Source of the DNA: Candidatus Paceibacterota bacterium
Lineage (GTDB): Bacteria; Actinomycetota; Actinomycetes; Nanopelagicales; Nanopelagicaceae
Direction: 5' to 3'
DNA length: 64,000 nucleotides
Assembly: GCA_035530615.1 (NCBI GenBank)
Contig: DATKUL010000002.1
Location: 806,001-870,000, forward strand
The notes beneath the pieces were generated by a model, which did no database searches, had not been told where the DNA came from, and was given only the letters and a program-made list of their open reading frames with translations. Position 1 is the stretch's first letter. Every line of letters begins with the position of its first letter. Below, one piece after another: positions 7,687-17,009 of the stretch. The position numbers and the translations under genes are program-made.

Positions 7687-8502
7687 TCAGTATTGCATAA
7701 ATGTCGACTCTGCAGCAACGGGTTTTACCGCCTCTATCGTCGCGGAGACGACGTAGTCGGTAATGCCTTTACCAGGTGCCCAACTTTCCATGAATGTCTT
7801 ACTCTCATCCTTCGGGGTTACACAAACTTGCTCGAAGCCTGACGTAACTAACATCGCGACGATCTCGTCCACCATTGAGGCACCAGATATGCACCCGGTA
7901 TAAAGTGCAAGATCCTCACGCAACTCATTGGGGATGGCGGCAGACCCAACGACATCAGTGATGGCGAGTCGGCCGCCCGCTTTCAGGACTCGGAAGGCGT
8001 CGGCGAACACTGCGGGTTTATCTGGAGATAAGTTGATCACGCAGTTGGAGATGATCACGTCCACAGTACTGTCGGCGACTGGTAGGTGTTCGATTTCGCC
8101 CAAACGGAACTCGACATTGCGATACCCACCTACTTCTGCGTTAGCGCGAGCCTTCGTCACCATCGCCGGGGTCATGTCGACACCGATTACATGTCCGTGG
8201 TTTTGAACCTGTCGGGCGGCGAGGAAAACATCGAACCCACCACCGCTGCCGAGATCGAGAACCATCTCCCCGGGCTTGAGGTTTGCGATTACCTGCGGAT
8301 TGCCGCACCCGAGACCCATATCGGAGCCCACTGGCACAGCAGTTGTGTCATCGGCCGAATAGCCGAGCAGGATAGACATTCCATCGCCCGACGAGCCCGG
8401 CGTGCAACACGATGTGCTGCAGCCGCACGAGTCATCCTCGGCAACCTTGGCGTACTGCTCGCGTACTGCCTGGCGGATTTCGTCGTTCTTGATGTCATTC
8501 AT
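7687..8502 (-). CDS. arsM: Arsenite S-adenosylmethionine methyltransferase
   Basis: The 271-residue product transfers methyl groups from SAM to As(III), a detoxification step. It has the SAM-binding motif DLGSGGGFD at residues 83-91 and the three Cys needed for arsenic binding, C66 (LGCGNP), C154 (SNCVINL) and C204 (YTGCISG). An extra Cys-rich stretch (CGCSTSCC) lies near residues 26-33. An AAGGAG ribosome-binding site precedes the ATG. No arsR, arsB or arsC is next to it. It lies between R7 and R8 with its own promoter and terminator. Confidence 0.9.
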   Translation of the reverse strand: MNDIKNDEIRQAVREQYAKVAEDDSCGCSTSCCTPGSSGDGMSILLGYSADDTTAVPVGSDMGLGCGNPQVIANLKPGEMVLDLGSGGGFDVFLAARQVQNHGHVIGVDMTPAMVTKARANAEVGGYRNVEFRLGEIEHLPVADSTVDVIISNCVINLSPDKPAVFADAFRVLKAGGRLAITDVVGSAAIPNELREDLALYTGCISGASMVDEIVAMLVTSGFEQVCVTPKDESKTFMESWAPGKGITDYVVSATIEAVKPVAAESTFMQY

Positions 8503-8606
8503 GGCTTTCTTCTCCTTTTGAGTAAACGGAAGTTCTTGGATTCACATCTCTTAATTGCAAGTTGCCTTGATCTCTTCTATCTATATTCACTATTTTCTTT
8601 TCTTTT

Positions 8607-8661
8607 CATATCGACAAATATCGATACGAAATAAGAATACTCTCCCATCGACAATTGTCAA
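8607..8661 (-). promoter_or_regulatory. arsM promoter with two operator-like palindromes
   Basis: On the minus strand TTGACA (8656-8661) and TATTCT (8634-8639) are spaced 16 bp, a good sigma-70-type promoter. TCGACAATTGTCAA (8648-8661) overlaps the -35. ATATCGACAAATATCGATA (about 8608-8626) lies downstream of the -10. Such inverted repeats are typical of ArsR/SmtB-type sites, so arsenite control by an ArsR encoded elsewhere is plausible. Confidence 0.6.
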
Positions 8662-8868
8662 TATGACGAGTTGACCCCGCCTAGATCTCCGCCGAGACGC
8701 ATTCAAGGAGTCAGCACAAAGCGGCAACCAGGATCATCGCCACTTGGTATAAGTGATCAAACTTGGATGCCAAGGAAATCGTCCTTGATGGACTATGCGC
8801 AATAACCGGGTGATATCGAGGCGAAGAAACTATGGCATAAATTCTCGTTACTCGGAGTTACAAAAGTC

Positions 8869-9740
8869 TCAAGAAGAAGGAGGTGTATTAACGATTAGTG
8901 GGGTTATTGGTTCGATGGGCGGAAGTCGAAGTCCTACAACCGCGGGAATCGCTAACGGCCCAAAAGTGGCCACCGCGAGCAATGCGGCGGCATATCCCAT
9001 AGCTCTTCTCTCTCCGATCGCCGCCGAGAGCGGTCCGATAATGGCGTAGCCGATCGGATTGAGAGCAAGTGAGCCGAGCCAATCAAAACTTGAAACTCGA
9101 CTTAAGGTTTCGCTCGGTATCAATCTCTGCAGTGCCGTGAACCAAATCGTCCCGGCTAAAGCAAAGCCCACCTCCGATAATCCCTCCGACGAGTTCCCCG
9201 GTAATGATCGTCGCCCAAGCTGGTGGCCCACCAAGGTGTTTGCGAGCGATCTCTGGACCCAATAGATGTGATTAGCCAAGAACCAAGGGCCGCCCCTACG
9301 ATTCCGATCATTCTTGGGGCAAGTCCTAGAAGTGCATTCGCTTGCTGTAATCGAGCAGTACTGACTATCTGCGGGACCAATCCGGTGATTGCGGGCCGTG
9401 AGAAAGCCCCAGCGGCACCATTGACCGCGACACAACAAGCCAACGCAAAAATACTTGGTGATCCGTGTATCAATATCGCTGCGGCAACAAGTTGACTCGC
9501 ACCCGCTACAAACGATGCCCCAGCCAAAACAAACCGGCGAGGGAATCGATCAGCCAACACACCACCGACCAGTAGCAACACCAATATGGGAACTTCACGC
9601 GCAACGAATATAAGACCAAGCGCGGTTGGATTACTCGCATCAAGAACGGCAAAACTGAGTGCAATTGCGCTGGCGTACGTTAGTCGTTCAAGTATTGAGC
9701 GCGGGCAATAAATAATGGCACTATCCGACATGGAATTCAT
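8869..9740 (-). pseudogene. Broken MFS transporter
   Basis: Three frames hold pieces of one MFS protein. From 9740, residues of spans 1-5 (VGGVLADRFPRR motif) run to about 9270. A second frame near 9170-9230 has an AWATIITGELVGGIIGGG piece. A third frame from about 9160 to 8869 has the end of the protein (IWFTALQRLIP...SSFDWLGSLALNP). At least two frameshifts and missing middle segments make it non-functional; a complete relative has about 400 residues. Its 3' end is replaced by repeat R8. Confidence 0.8.
8877..8905 (+). repeat. Array repeat R8, core form
   Basis: AAGGAGGTGTATTAACG is followed by ATTAGTGGGGTT. It is the last copy I find toward the right. The decayed MFS reading frame runs into it, so the last dozen residues of that frame are encoded by the repeat. 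Confidence 0.75.
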
Positions 9741-9772
9741 ATCACTACCTAATAAAGTTATGGCAACTCTTT

Positions 9773-9919
9773 ATGGTCATTGACGGATCTGGTTGGGTGA
9801 GCGGTGGTGATGAAGTTCGATTCCCCATCTCAACGGGCCAAGTGGTTCTTTGGCATCCAGGTAATAGCGGCATTGAATCAGATGTCGCCATTACTGTTGA
9901 GGGGACAATGCCTCGATGA
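9773..9919 (+). other. Short open frame or gene fragment
   Basis: An ATG-started frame of 48 codons (MVIDGSGWVSGGDEV... ending GTMPR) has protein-like composition but no ribosome-binding site and no family I recognise. Its end overlaps the end of the convergent gene at 9891 by 29 bp. It may be a fragment of a lost gene. Confidence 0.2.
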
Positions 9920-10166
9920 GAACTACCAACGTCTCAACCTTTACTCCATCAAGTATCAAAGCTGCCTTCGCCTTGTCGCTTTCTATCACCGCTAGGAAAG
10001 CAGACACACCGGGCACTTCCATAATCAGAGCTACGCGAGTTGAATTCTCGGGGTCAAGAAAGGTTCGCGCTGTGATGCCAAGCGGACCAAACAATGCTTG
10101 GCGCCTTGGTGAGGCTAGCCAATGGGCACTGTCATAGACCTCATGGTAAGTGACGATGGTTGTCAT
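9891..10166 (-). CDS. Small protein, possible ferredoxin-like alpha/beta barrel fold
   Basis: 91 residues. The pattern of a short strand (TTIVTYHEVYD), a helix with HWL, then strands with FLDPENSTRVALIMEV and a helix with AFLAVIESDKAKAALILDGV resembles small alpha/beta-barrel (Dabb or monooxygenase-like) proteins. A GGAGAG ribosome-binding site precedes the ATG. Function is unknown; it is a lone gene between the broken MFS gene and the HIT relic. Confidence 0.55.
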   Translation of the reverse strand: MTTIVTYHEVYDSAHWLASPRRQALFGPLGITARTFLDPENSTRVALIMEVPGVSAFLAVIESDKAKAALILDGVKVETLVVLIEALSPQQ

Positions 10167-10508
10167 ATTCTCTCCGTAATCCTTAGTTGCGCCAATACCC
10201 CAAGGCTGTCATGACGATAGCGGTTGCTTCAGAAACACGCCAGACCCATTCAGGAGTCCAATATTGAGCAAAGCAGGTACCGAACCAAGCCCTCGACACA
10301 TCAACACAATCTAGAAATATATCGAAGGGTAAGTGAAGTTGTTCCTGATCGGTAACAAACGACAGAAATGACTCTGATTATTCCTAAGGATGACCCATGC
10401 TCCTTTTGCGAGTACCTATCAGGTCGCAGACCTTAAGTGAATTTATCTTCTGGATGATTTTGGGATTACTCTCTTCCCAGAAGGCAAGGTCCGCCCGGGC
10501 AGCGGCTG
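10167..10508. other. Intergenic stretch with a HIT gene relic
   Basis: About 340 bp without an intact gene, marking the border between the variable region and the conserved ffh block. It holds a 22-codon plus-strand fragment (10368-10436) described separately. A small hairpin GCGGCT-GTTA-GCCGC at about 10502-10516 overlaps the ffh stop codon. Confidence 0.5.
10368..10436 (+). pseudogene. Fragment of a HIT-family gene
   Basis: The 22-codon frame reads as the N-terminus of a HIT protein: IIPKDDPCSFCEYLSGRRP, then a stop. The CxxC and the SGRRP segment match the start of zinc-containing HIT hydrolases of actinobacteria. Nothing recognisable follows. Confidence 0.45.
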
Positions 10509-11951
10509 TTAGCCGCGCTCCTCGAGGGCGCGCTTTGCAGGATTGCCAGATTTAGATTTTTTCGCGGGCGGACTCTTCTTTATCGGGCCGCCCATATTAG
10601 GCGCACCTTGGTACATCGCCGGTGGAAGTCCTTGCGGCATTGCCCCATTTCGCATCTGGCGCATCATCTTCTGCGCTTTGGTGAAGCGATCGACCAATGA
10701 ATTCACTTCAGAGACAGCGCGACCGCTTCCCCGTGCAATGCGCGAGCGACGAGAGCCGTTGAGAACCTTGGGATCGCGCCGCTCAAGTGGTGTCATCGAT
10801 TCAACAATGGCGCGCGTGCGAACCATTTCAGACTCGTCAAAATTATCGATTTGCTTTTTCATTGCTCCCGCACCCGGAAGCATGGAGAGCATCTTGGACA
10901 TCGATCCCATCTTGGACATTGCGGCAATCTGCTCTAGAAAATCATCAAGTGTGAAGTCCTCACCTGTTGCGAATTTAGTCTCCAACTTCGCTGAAGTGAC
11001 GGGATCGAAAGCTTTTTTCGCCTGCTCAGCAAGGGTTGCAACATCGCCCATCCCGAGAATTCGCGAAGCCATCCGCTCTGGGTAGAAGACGTCAAAGTCA
11101 GTAAGTTTCTCTCCCGTGGAGACAAACATGATCGGACGCTGGGTAAGTTGCGCGATCGAAAGTGCGGCGCCGCCTCGTGCATCGCCGTCGAGTTTTGTGA
11201 GGACGACGCCATCAAAACCCACACCATCTAGGAATGCCTGCGCAGTGCGCACTGCGTCTTGACCGATCATTGCGTCAACTACGAAAAGAATTTCATTTGG
11301 GTTAACCGCATCGCGTATCGCGGCAGCTTCCTTCATCAATGTGGCATCAACGCCTAAACGACCGGCGGTATCGACAATGACCATGTTATGTAACTTGGAT
11401 TTGGCAAAGGCGACGCCGTCTTTGGCAACCTTAACGGCATTGCCAACTCCGTTGCCCGGTTCGGGCGCGAAAACTGGAACGCCGATACTGTCACCTACAA
11501 CTTGCAATTGAGTGACCGCGTTGGGACGCTGTAAATCTGAAGCAACGAGAAGTGGTGTGTTTCCTTGGTCGGCGAAATATTTCGCCAACTTTCCTGCAAG
11601 GGTTGTCTTACCAGCACCCTGTAGACCAGCCAGCATGATCACCGTTGGGGGTTGCTTGGAGAAGCGGACTCGACGGGCTTCGTTTCCTAAAACCTCAACG
11701 AGGGTCTGGTTGACGATCTCGAAGATCGCCTGGGCCTGATTGCTACCGGACTGCAGAGTTGGGAGGGCTTCGAGGGATCGCAGCCGGACGTTCTCGACAA
11801 ATTCGGTGACGACGGGCAGAGCAACATCGGCCTCCAACAATGCCTGGCGGATTTCCAAACAGGTGTTCTCGATATCGGCGGCCGAGATCTTTCCGCGTGA
11901 GCGCAGGGAATTGAGCGAGGCGGAGAAGCGCGAAGTCAGTGAATCGAACAT
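10509..11951 (-). CDS. ffh: Signal recognition particle protein Ffh
   Basis: 480 residues. Ffh binds 4.5S RNA and signal sequences of nascent membrane proteins and hands them to FtsY. It shows an N domain (1-90), a GTPase G domain (about 100-295) with the P-loop GLQGAGKTTLAGK, DTAGRLG and TKLDGDARGGAAL, and a Met-rich M domain (about 325-450) with the GSGRAVSEVN RNA-binding segment. The tail is Pro/Lys-rich. It lies 31 bp downstream of glnD in the same direction, the usual actinobacterial order. Confidence 0.97.
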   Translation of the reverse strand: MFDSLTSRFSASLNSLRSRGKISAADIENTCLEIRQALLEADVALPVVTEFVENVRLRSLEALPTLQSGSNQAQAIFEIVNQTLVEVLGNEARRVRFSKQPPTVIMLAGLQGAGKTTLAGKLAKYFADQGNTPLLVASDLQRPNAVTQLQVVGDSIGVPVFAPEPGNGVGNAVKVAKDGVAFAKSKLHNMVIVDTAGRLGVDATLMKEAAAIRDAVNPNEILFVVDAMIGQDAVRTAQAFLDGVGFDGVVLTKLDGDARGGAALSIAQLTQRPIMFVSTGEKLTDFDVFYPERMASRILGMGDVATLAEQAKKAFDPVTSAKLETKFATGEDFTLDDFLEQIAAMSKMGSMSKMLSMLPGAGAMKKQIDNFDESEMVRTRAIVESMTPLERRDPKVLNGSRRSRIARGSGRAVSEVNSLVDRFTKAQKMMRQMRNGAMPQGLPPAMYQGAPNMGGPIKKSPPAKKSKSGNPAKRALEERG

Positions 11952-11982
11952 AGAGGCAGAGCCTAACCCAGGTGCGGCCTAA

Positions 11983-14286
11983 CTAAAGAAGTGCGCCTCT
12001 GAGCCGCTCGACGACCTCTTGGGCGCGTTTTTCACTGAGAGGTCCGGCCGCGATTTCTGTGAGGTAGAGGGTATCAATCGCTTCGGCCCCCAGGGTTGTG
12101 ACGATTGCCGAGCGAATGTCCACGCGGCAACGGGTTACGGCGTCGCCTATTCGAAAAAGGAGTCCTGGTTGGTCGTGGCTTCGGACTTCGATCACGGTGC
12201 ACTCACTCGACGCACCCATGACAACTTGAACAACAGGTGGCGGAACAGGAATCGATGGCAATTGGCCATACGCCTTCACCCGCTCTTGAATTCGCTTCTC
12301 CAGATCACCATGCCCAGCAAGGGCTGCCTGAATAGCATCATGGATCTTCTCAGCAGTGGGGACTGGTGCGTTTGGATCCAAAGAGACGATCCACCTCATG
12401 ACAGCCGAAGGACCATGCGACATGGTGCGAGCAGATCTCACATCCAACCGCGCGAGATTGAGCACGCCAGCGACGATCGATAGAAGTCCAGGTCTGTCTG
12501 GTGAAATTACTTCAACTGCATACTCATTTTCTTGAACTACAACTTCTACACGTAAGGATGCGACTTCGGCGAAGGCACGTTGTTCGGATGTGAGTTCAGG
12601 TTGTGGTGCCACAGTCGTGCCAGTCATTGCAGCGCGAGTGCGCTCTACTAAATCTGCCACAAGTCTCGCTTTCCAATTACTCCATGCCGCACTTCCCGTC
12701 GCCTCCCCGTCCGCAATGCTCAACGCGTGCAACAACTCAAGGGTTTGTAGGTCAGGAATTCGAGCTAGGACAGAAATAATTGTCGCGGGGTCATTGAGAT
12801 CGCGTCTGGTTGCAGTTGCAGCGAGCAACAAGTGTTGCTCAACCAATACCTTAAGAGTTGCGACATCAGGTTCGCTGAAACCAATTCTTCTTGCCAGCGG
12901 CTCAATTAATCGCGCACCTCGATGCGAGTGGTCTTCCATCTCACCTTTCCCAATGTCATGAAAAAGCGCGGCCACAAGAAGTAAATCTGGACGGTGCACA
13001 TCGCGAGTACGCAATGCTGCATGAACCGCTGTCTCGACCATGTGTCGATCAACGGTATGGCGGTGGAGAAAATTACGTTGCGGAAGGCTGCGCACAGCGC
13101 TCCACTCAGGCAACCAGGCCGATATCAAGCCTTCTTGGTCCAGCGCTTCCCAGACGTGGATCATTGCGCTCCCGGCGCCAATTAACGCGACAAGATCTTC
13201 ACGCGCCTCCCGTGGCCAAGGATTGGGTAGTACCCCAATTCCTTCTTTCAACCCTTGCGCTAGTTGAACGCAGGATTCCATGGAGAGGTGAATTCCCAGT
13301 TGTGCAGCTTTCGCTGCAGCGCGCAAGCCAAGACCTGGATCATGTATCGAGATTGCGTCAGGATCAATAACGAGTTCTTGGTGGGCCACGCTGATTCCGC
13401 GCCCGACACTTATGAATTTTGTGCGGCGCGAGAAGAGTCCCTCTTTACCTTTGTGGTCGAGGCGGTGCCACGTTGATTGCATCAAGTAATCGACATCGCG
13501 CGCAGATTGGGCGACCTCGCCCATTAACTCATCCGCATCTGCATACCTAAGTGATTGGGCAACCTTGTCCTGCTCCTGGAAAAGTAAACGGTCGCGGCCG
13601 CGATTGCTCACAACGTGCAGAGCCTCGCGAATATTGGAAAGGGAGGATTCGGCATTGCTAATTCGCTCCAGCGGAATCTCGATCGCCCCGGATTTAGCGA
13701 TGGCGCGAAGCGCGGTGATATCGCGCAAACCTCCACGAGCCTCCTTCAAATCCGGTTCGAGAAGATAAGCCAATTCACCCATTCGCTCATGTCGCTCGGC
13801 GAGAAGAACTCGTAATTCTGCCAGGCGTTTGCGCGATTCTTTGCGCCAGTCATAGAGGCAATCTTGTTGCACCTTCGCCACTAAATCAGAATCACCGCAA
13901 ATGAAACGGATATCGAGAAGTCCCATCGCGACCTTGAGATCTGCTTTTGCGATATCGCGTGTCTGGCTCGGCGTCCGCACCGAATGGTCGACACTTCGTG
14001 GAAGTGATGCATTGGATGTGGTGCCATCCCAGATGGGATACAGGAGTGCATTTACAAAAGAAAACAATTCATCGTCAGAGTATTGACCGTTGTGAAGGAT
14101 AAGAATGTCTAGATCAGATCCGGGAGTTAACTCGCCGCGGCCAAAGCCACCGACCGCGGCGAGTGCTAACCCAGCAATTCCTCGATTCACCTCTCCTGGC
14201 AGTTTCTCGGCGGCTGCCAAGAAAAGCTGGCTCAGTTCACGATCGCTCTCGTTCGATCGTAATCGTCGCTCACGTGTCCCCACCAA
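11983..14286 (-). CDS. glnD: PII uridylyltransferase/uridylyl-removing enzyme
   Basis: 767 residues. It modifies and demodifies PII according to glutamine level. The order is a nucleotidyltransferase domain with GGFGRGELTPGSDLDILIL near residues 46-64, an HD hydrolase domain with ALFHDIGKGEM near 435-445, and two C-terminal ACT domains (about 595-670 and 700-767) that sense glutamine. The start is a TTG or the next-codon GTG, with GAGGAGG just upstream. The gene lies 87 bp after glnB and is likely in the same operon. Confidence 0.95.
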   Translation of the reverse strand: MVGTRERRLRSNESDRELSQLFLAAAEKLPGEVNRGIAGLALAAVGGFGRGELTPGSDLDILILHNGQYSDDELFSFVNALLYPIWDGTTSNASLPRSVDHSVRTPSQTRDIAKADLKVAMGLLDIRFICGDSDLVAKVQQDCLYDWRKESRKRLAELRVLLAERHERMGELAYLLEPDLKEARGGLRDITALRAIAKSGAIEIPLERISNAESSLSNIREALHVVSNRGRDRLLFQEQDKVAQSLRYADADELMGEVAQSARDVDYLMQSTWHRLDHKGKEGLFSRRTKFISVGRGISVAHQELVIDPDAISIHDPGLGLRAAAKAAQLGIHLSMESCVQLAQGLKEGIGVLPNPWPREAREDLVALIGAGSAMIHVWEALDQEGLISAWLPEWSAVRSLPQRNFLHRHTVDRHMVETAVHAALRTRDVHRPDLLLVAALFHDIGKGEMEDHSHRGARLIEPLARRIGFSEPDVATLKVLVEQHLLLAATATRRDLNDPATIISVLARIPDLQTLELLHALSIADGEATGSAAWSNWKARLVADLVERTRAAMTGTTVAPQPELTSEQRAFAEVASLRVEVVVQENEYAVEVISPDRPGLLSIVAGVLNLARLDVRSARTMSHGPSAVMRWIVSLDPNAPVPTAEKIHDAIQAALAGHGDLEKRIQERVKAYGQLPSIPVPPPVVQVVMGASSECTVIEVRSHDQPGLLFRIGDAVTRCRVDIRSAIVTTLGAEAIDTLYLTEIAAGPLSEKRAQEVVERLRGALL

Positions 14287-14373
14287 CTCCGCCTCCTCGC
14301 TGTTATGAAGATAAGTAATGAAGTTAATTAGGAAAACGAAATCGATTCATGCCACTAGCTATTTAGGAGGAAC

Positions 14374-16013
<1,640 letters not shown>

Positions 16014-16093
16014 ATTTTCACTTTCGTGAGATCTTCTCGCCATTGAGGTGAGCGAAATATGACCGATAAGAGTTACGGCAATTCACTCCCTGC

Positions 16094-16140
16094 GTTTCCA
16101 GCGCGTCACATCTTCGCCTTCTTTGTTACAACTCGGTTAC
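16094..16140 (-). promoter_or_regulatory. GlnR-type boxes upstream of amtB
   Basis: On the minus strand there is GTAAC-n6-GTAAC (16125-16140), then 15 bp, then GTGAC-n6-GAAAC (16094-16109). The second exactly fits the GTnAC-n6-GAAAC half-site pattern of actinobacterial GlnR. This suggests nitrogen-limitation activation of amtB-glnB-glnD. Confidence 0.6.
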
Positions 16141-16159
16141 GACCCCTGCTTATCAGTGC

Positions 16160-16996
16160 CTAGAGCAAAGACTGGATATAGGCGGCCGGGTCAAAGGGTG
16201 CGAAATCTTTCGCTGATTCCCCCGTGCCTATCCACTTGATCGGAATACCTAGGGTCCGCTCGATAACCAGGGCAATCCCGCCAGGGGCACTACCGTCCAC
16301 CTTGGTCAAGATAATTCCTGTTAGATCAACAGCCTCTGCAAATACTTTCGCCTGGGTCAGACCGTTCTGTCCAGTGGTGGCATCAATAACGAGAAGAACC
16401 TCTCCCACAGGCAGGACCTTCTCGACCACTCGCTTCACTTTGCCGAGTTGGTCCATCAAGTCATTCTTGGTGTGCATACGACCAGCAGTATCAACAATTA
16501 AGTAATCCATATTCTTGGCAAGACATTGCTGGGCCGCATCGAATGCAACAGATGCTGGATCTGCCTTCTCTCCCCCACGAACCACTTCAATTTCAAGGCG
16601 CTCACCCCATGTCAGAAGTTGATCCACGGCCGCTGCGCGGAAAGTGTCGGCTGCTGCCAGCATGACTTTCTGATCCTGCTCTGCAAGTGCATGGGCCAAC
16701 TTCGCAGTTGATGTTGTCTTTCCAGTGCCATTGATCCCGACCACCAAAATACCCGTTGGCCCGGTTGGCAACTTTATAATCTCGCGTGATTTGTCGCAGA
16801 GCGAGGATGTGAGAACGGAGATGATGGCATCTGTCGCACTCTCCGACTTTGCAGAGCGAGCCGCTTTCAATACATCGTGCGCGATCTCTGGACCGAGATC
16901 GGCTTCAAGCAACGCCGCCTCTAACTCTTCCCAGTCCTGCGCAGATGCATTGGGCTTTCCCGTGATCTTGGCAAGTATCTTGCCAAACAGCCCCAT
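16160..16996 (-). CDS. ftsY: SRP receptor GTPase FtsY
   Basis: 278 residues, a short form lacking the acidic N-terminal A domain. It has an N domain (1-80) and a G domain with the P-loop GINGTGKTTSTAK near residue 90, DTAGRMHTK, and TKVDGSAPGGIAL. It docks SRP-ribosome complexes at the membrane. It lies 13 bp downstream of smc and is transcribed with it. Confidence 0.96.
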   Translation of the reverse strand: MGLFGKILAKITGKPNASAQDWEELEAALLEADLGPEIAHDVLKAARSAKSESATDAIISVLTSSLCDKSREIIKLPTGPTGILVVGINGTGKTTSTAKLAHALAEQDQKVMLAAADTFRAAAVDQLLTWGERLEIEVVRGGEKADPASVAFDAAQQCLAKNMDYLIVDTAGRMHTKNDLMDQLGKVKRVVEKVLPVGEVLLVIDATTGQNGLTQAKVFAEAVDLTGIILTKVDGSAPGGIALVIERTLGIPIKWIGTGESAKDFAPFDPAAYIQSLL

Positions 16997-17009
16997 CAGA
17001 AATGACCGA

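Noticed and set aside
146-8905. Repeats as a CRISPR array
   Set aside because: The intervals are 0.47-3.1 kb and contain genes; there are no regular 30-40 bp spacers and no cas genes.
146-8905. Repeats as classical integron attC sites
   Set aside because: The end of the core reads GTT followed by variable bases that do not fit RRRY, I find no matching RYYYAAC partner arm, and there is no integrase or attI in the window. The resemblance is one of layout only.
1-10508. Insertion sequence or transposase in the variable region
   Set aside because: No frame shows a DDE, HUH or serine/tyrosine recombinase motif.
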